The notes: a model not told the origin generated them from the sequence alone. Counted from the first letter of the stretch, positions 15,032 to 22,778 are shown. The stretch: 38,149 nt of DNA from Paenibacillus glycanilyticus (GCF_030161375.1 NZ_BSSQ01000022.1:1-38149), one strand, 5' to 3'. Program-made: numbers and translations.

Positions 15032-15051
15032 GACGAAGAGGTGATTTACCC

Positions 15052-15948
15052 ATGAAGCAAGGGGACCTGGTCGTCCGCAATTCCTATGGCGGTGACGTGC
15101 TGTTCCGAGTTGAAGAGATGCGATCCGAACAAGCATTATTGAAAGGCACGGATTACCGATTGCTTGCGGATGCGCCAATTCCCGACTTGTCGGTTGTTCG
15201 CGATCCGGAATCGACAAGCGCGCGACAGCAAGTGAAGATTAAAGTAAATGACTCGCTAAAACGGATGCGGCAGGAGAAGGCGCATCTTACCGTATTATCA
15301 AGCTATGATCGGACTACTTTGCAACAGCAAAGCGGCCAGTCTTATTTTGAATTGCCGGGCAAAGTGCTTCATCTTGACGGAGACGGGAATTACTTACGGA
15401 AAAGCATGCAGTTGTACCAGACCATGAAGGTACCTGCACATGGCGTGCATGCTCACGAATCGCAAATGGCGCAGCTACTGTACCGCTTGCTGCCGCAAGT
15501 TAAACCGGATATCGTCGTGATCACCGGTCATGACGGTGTCCTCAAGAACCGTGAGGGCGAAGATTTGTACAGCCTGAGCAGTTACAAAAATTCGCAGCAT
15601 TTCGTGAACGCGGTACGCGTCGCCCGCCAATACGAGAAAAACATGGATGGTCTTGTTGTGGTTGCAGGCGCATGCCAATCGCATTTTGAAGCGTTGCTGC
15701 AGTCGGGCTCCAACTTTGCCAGCTCGCCGGGGAGAATATTGATCCATGCGCTGGACCCTGTTTATATTGCAATCAAGGCAAGTTATACCTCGGTTCGCGA
15801 ATCGATCAACCTCTCGGATGTCATCCACGGCACCATCAGCGGGATTGACGGCGTAGGGGGCATTGAGACGATGGGAAGGCACCGGATGGGCTTGCCAAAG
15901 CCGAAAAAGGTGACCAAATCCACCGAAAGCTTGAAAATAACGTCTTAA
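15052..15948 (+). CDS. yabG: sporulation-specific protease YabG
   Basis: A cysteine-type protease (MEROPS C57) that processes spore coat proteins late in sporulation. The 298-residue protein begins with an SH3-like segment (GDLVVRNSYGGDVLFRV). Likely catalytic residues are H160 in ITGHDGV and C208 in GACQSHFE. An open frame runs back to 14956, but GAGGTGA lies about 9 bases before the ATG at 15052 and the family starts there. It is preceded by a sigma-K-like promoter and separated from rsmA by the 865-base repeat and structured-element island. Confidence 0.9.
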   Translation: MKQGDLVVRNSYGGDVLFRVEEMRSEQALLKGTDYRLLADAPIPDLSVVRDPESTSARQQVKIKVNDSLKRMRQEKAHLTVLSSYDRTTLQQQSGQSYFELPGKVLHLDGDGNYLRKSMQLYQTMKVPAHGVHAHESQMAQLLYRLLPQVKPDIVVITGHDGVLKNREGEDLYSLSSYKNSQHFVNAVRVARQYEKNMDGLVVVAGACQSHFEALLQSGSNFASSPGRILIHALDPVYIAIKASYTSVRESINLSDVIHGTISGIDGVGGIETMGRHRMGLPKPKKVTKSTESLKITS

Positions 15949-16005
15949 TATGCACAACTTTTAGCCGAATATGCATCAAATTCGAAAAAATGGGTGAAAA
16001 CACCG

Positions 16006-16035
16006 TTGACAAGAAAATAAGAACGCTGATATAAT
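16006..16035 (+). promoter_or_regulatory. veg upstream sigma-A promoter (P1)
   Basis: TTGACA (16006-16011), an 18-base spacer and TATAAT (16030-16035): both hexamers are perfect. Confidence 0.85.
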
Positions 16036-16047
16036 ATTTTGCTTCAT

Positions 16048-16076
16048 TTGACAACCCTCCTCTTTCTGGTTATAAT
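16048..16076 (+). promoter_or_regulatory. veg downstream sigma-A promoter (P2)
   Basis: TTGACA (16048-16053), a 17-base spacer and TATAAT (16071-16076): a full consensus promoter with ideal spacing, giving a leader of about 20 bases before veg. Confidence 0.92.
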
Positions 16077-16103
16077 GGACAAGGAAAGAGGTGGTAGTGG
16101 ACA

Positions 16104-16379
16104 ATGGCAAAAAACGCGCTATTGGAAATTAAACGCAATTTGGAAGCCCATGTAGGCTCCAAAATCCGTCTTCGAGCTAACGGTGGCCGGCGAAAGACCA
16201 TCGAACGTACCGGTACGTTGGAAGAAATCTACCCTTCTGTTTTCATTGTCAAACTGGACCAGGAGTCGCATGCGTTTAAGCGCGTATCCTACAGTTATGC
16301 GGATATACTGACAGAGTCGGTGGAAGTGACCGTGTGCAATGATGAAGGTCAAGTCCGAATTACCCATGTTCAACAATAG
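16104..16379 (+). CDS. veg: Veg protein
   Basis: A 91-residue Veg-family protein (86 residues in B. subtilis), recognised by its start MAKNALLEIKRNLE, the GSKIRLRANGGRRKT segment and the HAFKRVSYSYADILTE strand. The fold is SH3-like. In B. subtilis Veg stimulates biofilm formation by antagonising SinR; the biochemical mechanism is not settled. AAAGAGGTGG precedes the ATG. Two perfect tandem sigma-A promoters drive it, as at the well-known B. subtilis veg locus, and a strong terminator follows, so it should be highly expressed and monocistronic. Confidence 0.93.
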   Translation: MAKNALLEIKRNLEAHVGSKIRLRANGGRRKTIERTGTLEEIYPSVFIVKLDQESHAFKRVSYSYADILTESVEVTVCNDEGQVRITHVQQ

Positions 16380-16397
16380 ATGCAAGTAGCAAGTTTG

Positions 16398-16429
16398 AAC
16401 GCGAACCGTACAGGATTCGCGTTTTTTTT
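16398..16429 (+). terminator. veg intrinsic terminator
   Basis: An 8-bp stem AACGCGAA (16398-16405) with TTCGCGTT (16416-16423), then a run of Ts. Confidence 0.9.
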
Positions 16430-16453
16430 CGTCCTTTTTCCAGCTGGTAATCT

Positions 16454-16484
16454 GCATAAGGGAAGTCCAATATGGCGCATACTA
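16454..16484 (+). promoter_or_regulatory. sigma-G promoter of sspF
   Basis: GCATA (16454-16458) and CATACTA (16478-16484) match the sigma-G hexamers; the spacer is 19 bases, one more than usual. It lies 44 bases before a small acid-soluble spore protein gene, which is a typical sigma-G target. Confidence 0.6.
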
Positions 16485-16527
16485 TACCGCAATCACAATC
16501 ATTTCTAAGAACGGGAGGTGCGAGGAT

Positions 16528-16713
16528 ATGAGTCGCAGAAGAAGTGTAATGTCCGAGCAGCTGAAATATGAGTTGGCCAAGGATCTTGGCTTCATCAACA
16601 AGGTAGAAGAGGGCGGCTGGGGCAGCATCAGCACGAAGGATGCCGGCAATATGGTTAAGCGGGCCATCCAGCTTGCAGAGCAAGCCGCAGCGAAGTCGCA
16701 CGGACAGCAATAA
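16528..16713 (+). CDS. sspF: small acid-soluble spore protein, alpha/beta type (SspF)
   Basis: A 61-residue DNA-binding spore protein, the same length as B. subtilis SspF and very similar to it: RRRSVMS at the start, KYELAKDLGF, a GGWG turn near residues 30-33 and KDAGNMVKRAI. Alpha/beta SASPs coat spore DNA and protect it. GGGAGGTG precedes the ATG. It has its own sigma-G-like promoter and lies between veg and ispE, as in B. subtilis. Confidence 0.94.
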   Translation: MSRRRSVMSEQLKYELAKDLGFINKVEEGGWGSISTKDAGNMVKRAIQLAEQAAAKSHGQQ

Positions 16714-16723
16714 CCGTCATTTT

Positions 16724-16775
16724 AAAGCTAAGAGAGCGGGCATTTAAAGCCGCTATTCACCTCTTAGCTTTTCTT
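16724..16775 (+). terminator. sspF terminator (compound hairpin)
   Basis: An 11-bp stem (16724-16734 with 16761-16771, core GCTAAGAG) encloses an inner 5-bp stem AGCGG/CCGCT and ends in a T-rich tract. Confidence 0.65.
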
Positions 16776-16784
16776 GTGCCCGTT

Positions 16785-16793
16785 TGTTATAAT
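16785..16793 (+). promoter_or_regulatory. extended -10 promoter of ispE
   Basis: TGTTATAAT (16785-16793) is a perfect extended -10 element. The -35 region is weak and falls in the preceding terminator stem. The ispE start is 35 bases downstream. Confidence 0.55.
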
Positions 16794-16827
16794 GTTGCTT
16801 AGCTAACAACGAACGGGAGAGCTTGCC

Positions 16828-17682
16828 ATGAAAATTTACGAAAAAGCTCCGGCAAAAATCAATCTGCTGCTCGATGTCCTGCGGAAGCGGGAAGACGGAT
16901 TCCATGAAGTCGAGATGATCATGACGATGGTCGATCTGGCTGACCGTCTGGAGCTGGAGGAGCTGCCGAGGGATACCATCATTATATCGAGCCAGGCCGG
17001 ATACATACCGCTGGATGAGAAGAACCTTGCCTTCCAGGCAGCGCGTCTGATCAAGGAGCGCTACGATGTCCGCAAGGGCGTATATATTCACTTGGATAAA
17101 AAGATACCGGTTGCCGCAGGACTCGCCGGCGGCAGCAGTGACGCTGCCGCTGCGTTGCGCGGATTGAACCGCCTCTGGCAGCTCAACATTTCGGAGGACG
17201 AGCTGTGCCGTCTTGGCGCGGAGCTTGGCTCCGACGTGCCTTTTTGCGTTACTGGCGGTACAGCCATTGCAACGGGGCGCGGAGAGAAGCTGGAGCGGAT
17301 CAGCAACCCGCCGCAATGCTGGGTCGTATTGGCCAAGCCTCCGATCAACGTATCGACAGCCGATGTATACGGCAAACTGCGCGCCAATGAGCTGAAGAAG
17401 CATCCTTCCACGGCAGAGATGGTATCGGCGATTGAGCGCGGATCATTCTCGGATATTTGCGCCGGACTTGGCAATGTACTCGAGAATGTGACCTTGGATT
17501 TATATCCGGAAGTGCTGCAGCTGAAAGAAAGCATGCAAAAGTTAGGCGCTGACGGCGTCCTGATGTCGGGCAGCGGACCAACTGTTTTTGGTCTTGTCTC
17601 GAAGGAAGCCAAGCTTCCACGTATCTATAATGGGCTTCGAGGATTCTGTAAAGAAGTCTACGTGGTAAGAATGCTGACATAA
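16828..17682 (+). CDS. ispE: 4-diphosphocytidyl-2-C-methyl-D-erythritol kinase
   Basis: A GHMP-family kinase of the methylerythritol phosphate isoprenoid pathway, using ATP to phosphorylate CDP-ME. The 284-residue protein begins with APAKINLLLDV. The ATP-binding glycine-rich motif is PVAAGLAGGSSDAAAAL (about residues 94-110), and the C-terminal GHMP motif is DGVLMSGSGPTVFG (about 248-261). CGGGAGAG precedes the ATG at 16828. It sits between sspF and purR, the B. subtilis order. Confidence 0.93.
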   Translation: MKIYEKAPAKINLLLDVLRKREDGFHEVEMIMTMVDLADRLELEELPRDTIIISSQAGYIPLDEKNLAFQAARLIKERYDVRKGVYIHLDKKIPVAAGLAGGSSDAAAALRGLNRLWQLNISEDELCRLGAELGSDVPFCVTGGTAIATGRGEKLERISNPPQCWVVLAKPPINVSTADVYGKLRANELKKHPSTAEMVSAIERGSFSDICAGLGNVLENVTLDLYPEVLQLKESMQKLGADGVLMSGSGPTVFGLVSKEAKLPRIYNGLRGFCKEVYVVRMLT

Positions 17683-17702
17683 TGCTGACGTTTTTCTTGA
17701 TT

Positions 17703-17747
17703 AAATCCGTATAAAAATGTTATATTGACTTTATAATATTCGGATTT
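17703..17747. promoter_or_regulatory. pair of inverted PurBoxes and a -10 element upstream of purR
   Basis: AAATCCGTATAAA (17703-17715, plus) and AAATCCGAATATT (17735-17747, read on minus) match the Bacillus PurBox AWWWCCGAACWWT at about 10 and 12 of 13 positions. They face each other with 19 bases between. A TATAAT lies at 17732-17737, inside the pair. This predicts autoregulation by PurR. Confidence 0.65.
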
Positions 17748-17763
17748 AGTGGGGGGAATGGCT

Positions 17764-18597
17764 TTGAAAAAATTAAAGCGAAGCGCAAGACTGGTAGAGA
17801 TGACGCAATATTTGCTGAGTCGTCCCCACACGTTAATTTCGCTCACAGCATTTGCTGACCGCTATCAGTCTGCGAAGTCTTCCATTAGTGAAGATTTGGC
17901 CATTATAAAAGAAGTCTTCGAAGAAGAAGGTTTCGGTGAATTAAACACGCTTGCCGGTGCTGCAGGAGGCGTTAAATACACGCCCAAAATGCATACCGCT
18001 ACAGCTCTATCGATCATGGACAACATTTGCCGCCAGCTGGAACAGCCTGAAAGGGTACTTCCGGGCGGTTATTTGTATATGACCGATATGCTGGGGCAAC
18101 CGGAGCTGCTCGCCGATATTGGCCGAATGTTCGCAACAGCATTTGCGGAACGAAATATTGACGTGATTATGACGGTTGAGACAAAAGGGATTCCGCTTGC
18201 TTACGCAACGGCTGCCTGCCTCAATATACCGGTCGTTATCGTTAGACGCGATAATAAAGTAACGGAAGGTTCGGCGGTAAGCATCAACTACGTTTCCGGC
18301 TCCAACAAACGGATTCAGACGATGTCGCTGGCTAGACGCGCCCTGAAGGAGCAATCCCGCGTTCTTATTATTGATGATTTCATGAAGGCCGGGGGAACGA
18401 TTCAAGGGATGATGGATTTGCTGTACGAATTCAAGGCAACCGTAGCAGGTGTCGGGGTATTCGTGGAGTCCGGCGAAGTAGAACACGAGGAGCGCCTGCT
18501 CGAGGATTATGTATCTCTGGCGACTTTGACGGCCGTAGATTTGAAGACCAAGCAGACAAAAGTTATTCCGGGCAACTATTTCAACAAACAGAAATAA
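17764..18597 (+). CDS. purR: purine repressor PurR
   Basis: A purine-biosynthesis repressor that binds PurBoxes and is released by PRPP. With a TTG start at 17764 the protein has 277 residues. It has an N-terminal winged helix (about residues 1-70, with the SAKSSISEDL recognition region) and a phosphoribosyltransferase-like domain with the PRPP loop VLIIDDFMKAGGT (about 196-208). GTG 17749 and ATG 17758 are also in frame, but only the TTG is well spaced (7 bases) from the G-rich ribosome binding site, and it matches the B. subtilis N-terminus. Inverted PurBoxes lie upstream. ridA follows after 28 bases. Confidence 0.92.
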   Translation: MKKLKRSARLVEMTQYLLSRPHTLISLTAFADRYQSAKSSISEDLAIIKEVFEEEGFGELNTLAGAAGGVKYTPKMHTATALSIMDNICRQLEQPERVLPGGYLYMTDMLGQPELLADIGRMFATAFAERNIDVIMTVETKGIPLAYATAACLNIPVVIVRRDNKVTEGSAVSINYVSGSNKRIQTMSLARRALKEQSRVLIIDDFMKAGGTIQGMMDLLYEFKATVAGVGVFVESGEVEHEERLLEDYVSLATLTAVDLKTKQTKVIPGNYFNKQK

Positions 18598-18625
18598 TCA
18601 GAACTTGAAAGGTTGGGAATTTAAG

Positions 18626-19021
18626 ATGACAAGCAAAAAGCTGCAAGTAATTGCTACAGATAAGGCGCCGGCTGCAATCGGGCCCTATTCGCAGGCGATT
18701 AAATTCGGGGATCTGCTGTTCACATCGGGTCAAATTCCACTGGATGCATCCGGTCAATTGGTAGAGGGCGGAATTGAGGAGCAAACGCACCAGGTTTTCC
18801 GTAATTTACAGGCTGTGTTAGAAGAAGCCGGAATAACATTAAATAATGTTATAAAAGCAACAGTATTTATGAAAGACATGAATCAGTTTGCAACCGTAAA
18901 CGGCATCTATTCCTCCTACTTCGGCGATCATAATCCGGCACGCTCAGCCGTTGAAGTAGCGCGGCTTCCGAAGGATGTGCTTGTCGAAATCGAGCTCATT
19001 GCATCGACTGTTGTCGAATAG
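18626..19021 (+). CDS. ridA: RidA family enamine/imine deaminase (YabJ)
   Basis: A 131-residue YjgF/YER057c/UK114 protein that hydrolyses reactive enamine/imine intermediates of PLP enzymes. Family marks are APAAIGPYSQAI near the start, FTSGQIPLD, and the substrate-binding Arg in NPARSAVEVARLP. The frame is open from a TTG at 18605, but the ATG at 18626 starts nearest to the family N-terminus. Its Shine-Dalgarno (AAAGG, about 13 bases away) is distant, so the start is not certain. It is very probably in the purR operon, as in B. subtilis. Confidence 0.9.
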   Translation: MTSKKLQVIATDKAPAAIGPYSQAIKFGDLLFTSGQIPLDASGQLVEGGIEEQTHQVFRNLQAVLEEAGITLNNVIKATVFMKDMNQFATVNGIYSSYFGDHNPARSAVEVARLPKDVLVEIELIASTVVE

Positions 19022-19083
19022 TAACGAAAAATAATTAATCATAAAAAATTATTTTAAATATCGCATTTTTTTCCAAAAAAATA

Positions 19084-19112
19084 GAAGGATTTTGCACAAA
19101 AGTGTGGAAGTA
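19084..19112 (+). promoter_or_regulatory. sigma-H promoter of spoVG
   Basis: GAAGGATTT (19084-19092), an 11-base spacer and GTGGAAGTA (19104-19112) match the sigma-H consensus (RNAGGAWWW, RNNGAATWW) with one mismatch. As I recall it, the B. subtilis spoVG promoter has the same spacing. The 60 bases upstream are almost purely A+T (19022-19083), like the AT-box that binds AbrB in B. subtilis. Confidence 0.75.
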
Positions 19113-19150
19113 TACACCAAGTCTCAGATAGGCAAAGGTGGTGAACACAA

Positions 19151-19435
19151 GTGCAAATTACTGATGTCAGACTCCGCCGTGTAAATTCGGAAGGGCGTAT
19201 GAAAGCTATTGCTTCTATCACAATTGACAATGAATTCGTTGTTCACGATATTCGCGTCATCGATGGTAACAATGGCATGTTTGTGGCTATGCCAAGCAAA
19301 CGTACCCCAGATGGAGAATTCCGGGATATCGCTCACCCAATTTCTTCGACGACCCGGGAGAAAATCCAAGCTGCTGTACTCGCTGAATACGAGCGTGCGG
19401 CAGTGGAAGAAGTGGCAATTGAAGAAGGAGCTTAA
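19151..19435 (+). CDS. spoVG: SpoVG, RNA/DNA-binding septation and stage V regulator
   Basis: A 94-residue SpoVG protein. The start MQITDVRLRRVNSEGRMKA, the FVVHDIRVIDG strand and the MPSKRTPDGEFRDIAHPI segment are highly conserved. It is a nucleic-acid-binding regulator affecting sporulation, septation and, in other Firmicutes, virulence. The start is GTG at 19151 behind AAAGGTGGTG. A sigma-H promoter with an AT-rich upstream box precedes it, and a terminator follows, so it is a short independent transcript. Confidence 0.95.
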   Translation: MQITDVRLRRVNSEGRMKAIASITIDNEFVVHDIRVIDGNNGMFVAMPSKRTPDGEFRDIAHPISSTTREKIQAAVLAEYERAAVEEVAIEEGA

Positions 19436-19507
19436 GCCTATCCTTTAAGAAACGGACTTGCGTCCCTTGCATGGGATGGCTCCGCCGTTCCAGCAGGGAT
19501 AAACAGG

Positions 19508-19538
19508 AAAGAGGGCCGAGAGGCTCTCTTTTCTTTTT
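19508..19538 (+). terminator. spoVG intrinsic terminator
   Basis: A 10-bp stem with one G-U pair (19508-19517 with 19522-19531, core AGAGGGCC) and a GAGA tetraloop is followed by a T-rich tract. Confidence 0.82.
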
Positions 19539-19657
19539 GCGTATAATGGGATATATTCTTTTAAACGGCGGTTGACGCCCATTAGAGGGCGGTTCCCCAG
19601 CTTATAAAGGTTCGCATATAAATATCTATCAATCATTCGGTGTAGGAGGAATTACCT

Positions 19658-21058
19658 TTGAAAGTGATGGCGATTGTACTGGCTGCCGGACAAGGCAAGC
19701 GTATGAAATCGAAATTATATAAAGTTCTTCATCAAGTAAGCGGGAAGCCGATGGTCGAGCATGTGCTCGAAACGGTGAATGAAGCAAAAAGCGAGCGGAC
19801 GGTCGTTATTGTAGGCCATGGCGCGGAAATGGTAAAAGGCTACCTGGGCGACCGTGCGGAATATGTGCTGCAGGAGCAGCAGCTTGGAACAGGCCATGCG
19901 GTCCGTCAAGCGGAAGCGCTTCTGGGATCGGAAGAAGGCACAACGATCGTGATTTGCGGCGACACGCCGCTTGTGCAGGCGGAGACAATTGAAGCGATGC
20001 TGTCGCTCCATGCGTCGAGCGGAGCTGCGGCAACGGTGCTGACGGCATCTTTTGATAATCCAACCGGTTACGGCCGCGTCATTCGCGGTGCTGACGGCGC
20101 GGTAGAGCGGATTGTCGAGCAGAAGGATTGTTCCCCTGAGGAAGCAGCAGTGAAGGAAATCAACACGGGTACGTATTGCTTCGACAATAAGAAGCTGTTC
20201 TCTGCTCTAGCGGAAGTGAAAAGCGACAACGCGCAAGGCGAATACTATTTGACTGACGTTGTTAGTATTTTCCGCAAAGCGGGAGATTCGGTACAGGCTT
20301 ATTGCACGGCAGACGTGGCTGAAGCGATTGGCGTAAATGACCGGGTAGCACTGGCGGAAGCAGAACGCTTCATGCGCGAGCGCATCAACAGAAAGCATTT
20401 GATCGAAGGGGTAACGATTATCGACCCGGCAAATACGTATATTGAATCAGATGTACGCATTGGGGCGGACACCATTATATATCCAGGCACTGTCCTGCGC
20501 GGCAAAACGGTGATCGGCGAGGATTGCGTCATTGGACCGCAAGCGGATATTACGGATTCCGAGATTCAGAACGGCGCAGCGGTTAAGTATTCGACGGTTG
20601 CCGATTCGATCGTTGGCAAAGACAGTACGGTAGGCCCATACGCGAACTTGCGTCCAGGTTCGAAGCTTGGCGAAGGCTGCAAGATCGGCGATTTTGTCGA
20701 GCTCAAGAACGCTACGCTTGGCGACGGCAGCAAAGTGTCGCATTTGAGCTATGTTGGCGACGCGATTGTCGGTAAAGACGTGAATATTGGCTGCGGGGCG
20801 ATTACGGTCAATTATGACGGCTTCAACAAGGCGATTACGGAAATTGGCGACAACGCGTTTGTCGGCAGCAACGTAAACCTGATTGCGCCGGTGAAGCTTG
20901 GCAATGGTGCTTATGTCGTAGCGGGTTCGACGATTACGCATGACGTTCCTGCCGGTGATCTGGCGATTGCGCGTGAGCGTCAGGAGAATAAAGCTGGCTA
21001 CGCGGATAAGATTCGTGCGCGAGCGAAAGCGAAGAAAGAAAGAAGCAAGAAAGAATAG
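19658..21058 (+). CDS. glmU: bifunctional GlmU (GlcNAc-1-P uridyltransferase / GlcN-1-P acetyltransferase)
   Basis: Makes UDP-GlcNAc for peptidoglycan and teichoic acid. The 466-residue protein has an N-terminal nucleotidyltransferase domain (LAAGQGKRMKSKLYK from residue 8) and a C-terminal left-handed beta-helix of hexapeptide repeats (from about residue 250) with the acetyltransferase motif region PYANLRPG. The start is TTG at 19658, 7 bases after TAGGAGGA. In B. subtilis prs follows directly; here ctc follows after 60 bases and prs is absent. Confidence 0.95.
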   Translation: MKVMAIVLAAGQGKRMKSKLYKVLHQVSGKPMVEHVLETVNEAKSERTVVIVGHGAEMVKGYLGDRAEYVLQEQQLGTGHAVRQAEALLGSEEGTTIVICGDTPLVQAETIEAMLSLHASSGAAATVLTASFDNPTGYGRVIRGADGAVERIVEQKDCSPEEAAVKEINTGTYCFDNKKLFSALAEVKSDNAQGEYYLTDVVSIFRKAGDSVQAYCTADVAEAIGVNDRVALAEAERFMRERINRKHLIEGVTIIDPANTYIESDVRIGADTIIYPGTVLRGKTVIGEDCVIGPQADITDSEIQNGAAVKYSTVADSIVGKDSTVGPYANLRPGSKLGEGCKIGDFVELKNATLGDGSKVSHLSYVGDAIVGKDVNIGCGAITVNYDGFNKAITEIGDNAFVGSNVNLIAPVKLGNGAYVVAGSTITHDVPAGDLAIARERQENKAGYADKIRARAKAKKERSKKE

Positions 21059-21118
21059 GTTTTCCAGCAGTTGGGCAAAGTGATATGGAAATTGACTTTT
21101 TAGGAGGTTCCTATCCCG

Positions 21119-21769
21119 ATGTCCATAGCAATGACGGCAGAACAAAGAACAACCCAGATGAAAAGCGAGCTTCGCGGCTTAAGAGCTAGCGGCAAAGTGC
21201 CAGGTGTTGTATACGGCAAGCAGCTTGCTTCCTCGACTTCGGTTGCTATTCCGGAGAAGGAGCTGATCGCGCTATTGCGGTCCCACCCGAATGCGGTTAT
21301 TGACCTGGAAATTCCGGGGTCAGGCAAACAATCGGTTATGATTGCGGAAGTCCAACGCGAGAAGCTGTCGCATAAACTGCTTCATGTTGACTTCCATCAG
21401 ATCAATATGAACGAGGAAGTGACCGCTCATGTCCGCGTGGACCTGGTAGGCGACTCGCAAGGCGAGCGAGAAGGCGGCATTGTGCAGGCGTTGCTGCATG
21501 AACTGGAAGTTCGCTGTTTGCCGGCAGCTATTCCGGATTCCATTCCGGTTGACGTAACCGGCCTTCTGATGGGCAGCAGCTATCTCGTTGGAGATGTTGA
21601 AGCTCCGGCTGGAGTAACGATCGTTACCGATCCGTCAGCCGTCCTTGTCACCGTGCTCGTGCCTCAGAAGGATCTGACGGCCGAAGAAGCGGAAGCGCAG
21701 GAGGTAGAAGCGAAGGAAGCGGTATCGCGCTCGACGGAAGCTCAAATGCATGAGGTCGAACACGCATAA
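21119..21769 (+). CDS. ctc: general stress protein Ctc / 50S ribosomal protein bL25
   Basis: A 216-residue CTC-type bL25 protein that binds 5S rRNA. The N-terminal L25 domain (about residues 5-95, with SGKVPGVVYG and LLHVDFHQI) is followed by the TL5-type beta domain (about 100-185), and the C-terminus is an acidic Ala/Glu tail. AGGAGG lies 11 bases before the ATG. It lies between glmU and pth. In B. subtilis ctc is under sigma-B control; I see no convincing sigma-B promoter here. Confidence 0.93.
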   Translation: MSIAMTAEQRTTQMKSELRGLRASGKVPGVVYGKQLASSTSVAIPEKELIALLRSHPNAVIDLEIPGSGKQSVMIAEVQREKLSHKLLHVDFHQINMNEEVTAHVRVDLVGDSQGEREGGIVQALLHELEVRCLPAAIPDSIPVDVTGLLMGSSYLVGDVEAPAGVTIVTDPSAVLVTVLVPQKDLTAEEAEAQEVEAKEAVSRSTEAQMHEVEHA

Positions 21770-21782
21770 GAAAGCAGAAGCT

Positions 21783-21826
21783 AAACGGTATCTGACCTTG
21801 AAGGGGAAGATACCGTTTATTCCTTT
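21783..21826 (+). terminator. hairpin after ctc, probable terminator
   Basis: A perfect 11-bp stem (21783-21793 with 21808-21818, core AAACGGTATCT) is followed by a weak ATTCCTTT tract. Confidence 0.5.
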
Positions 21827-21898
21827 CGTGCAGGGAATATTGTCCATCATGTAGAATGAATATAGTCGTATGTATATGAGATTGGAGAGCAGGATAGC

Positions 21899-22459
21899 AT
21901 GAAGTGGATTGTAGGGCTGGGGAATCCCGGCACAACTTATCAAAGCACGCGTCATAATGTGGGCTTTATGGTCATAGACGAGTTGGCGCGGCGCTGGAAT
22001 ATTTCAGTGACACAAAACAAATGCAAGGCGCTGGTCGGCGAAGGCAATGTGCAGGGAACAAAGGTTGTGCTGATTAAACCGATGACGTATATGAATCTTT
22101 CCGGCGAGTCGGTGCGGTCGTTCCTCGATTATTTCAAAGCGGATTTGGAAGACGGACTTATTGTTTACGATGATATGGATACGGAGGTCGGCAAAATCCG
22201 GCTTCGTTATCAAGGTAGTGCCGGCGGCCATAACGGAATCAAATCGCTCATTCAGCATTTGGGAACGCAGACGTTCAACCGGGTTAGAATGGGGATTTCG
22301 CGTCCGCAGCCGGGCCGCAATATTGCCGACTATGTCTTGGATAATTTCCCGAAAATCGAGCAGGAAGCGCTCAAAAGCATGATTGAGCAAACCTGTGACG
22401 CCGTGGAATATTCTTTGAAGAACAATTTCGAGAATACGATGGCTAAGTTTAACAAGTAA
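21899..22459 (+). CDS. pth: peptidyl-tRNA hydrolase
   Basis: Recycles peptidyl-tRNA that drops off ribosomes (SpoVC in B. subtilis). The 186-residue protein has the VGLGNPG start motif, the catalytic His at about residue 19 in STRHNVGF, the PMTYMNLSG motif with its Asn near 66, the conserved Asp cluster YDDMD near 90-94 and the GGHNGIKS loop. The length matches the family. It is followed after 62 bases by fin and then mfd. Confidence 0.95.
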   Translation: MKWIVGLGNPGTTYQSTRHNVGFMVIDELARRWNISVTQNKCKALVGEGNVQGTKVVLIKPMTYMNLSGESVRSFLDYFKADLEDGLIVYDDMDTEVGKIRLRYQGSAGGHNGIKSLIQHLGTQTFNRVRMGISRPQPGRNIADYVLDNFPKIEQEALKSMIEQTCDAVEYSLKNNFENTMAKFNK

Positions 22460-22521
22460 CCGCCTAAGCTCGAGCAAAACGGGCATACTGAAGGGTATAA
22501 CCATTCTTCAGGAGGCATATG

Positions 22522-22752
22522 ATGGCTGTGAACTACATTTGCCGGCACTGCCGGACGCCAATGGGGACAATTGACGAGAAGGAAATCTCGGAGACGAGAC
22601 TCGGCTTCGATTTCTTGACCCCCGAAGAGCGCAGCGATATAATATCGTATAACTTGAACGGCGACATAACGGTGAAAGTCGTCTGCGACTATTGCCGCGA
22701 GGCGCTTGATGCGAATCCGGAACTTGTTCTAGTCGTTAATCCGTTGCAATGA
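22522..22752 (+). CDS. fin: Fin (YabK), anti-sigma-F factor
   Basis: A 76-residue zinc-binding protein, the same length as B. subtilis Fin. In B. subtilis it binds RNA polymerase in the forespore and turns off sigma-F activity so that sigma-G can take over. Two CxxC pairs, CRHC near residues 7-10 and CDYC near 56-59, are the zinc ligands. ATGs at 22519 and 22522 are both possible; AGGAGG is 3 and 6 bases away, so the second is preferred. The pth-fin-mfd order is conserved with B. subtilis. Confidence 0.9.
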   Translation: MAVNYICRHCRTPMGTIDEKEISETRLGFDFLTPEERSDIISYNLNGDITVKVVCDYCREALDANPELVLVVNPLQ

Positions 22753-22778
22753 TTCAAGTTTACAACTATAGCGCTTTA

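Noticed and set aside
14956..15051. N-terminal extension of yabG into the structured region
   Set aside because: The ATG at 15052 has a well-placed ribosome binding site and matches the family start; the extension would run over the putative sigma-K promoter.
20447..21145. A 232-codon frame antisense to glmU
   Set aside because: glmU is unambiguous and the antisense frame has no ribosome binding site or recognisable domain.
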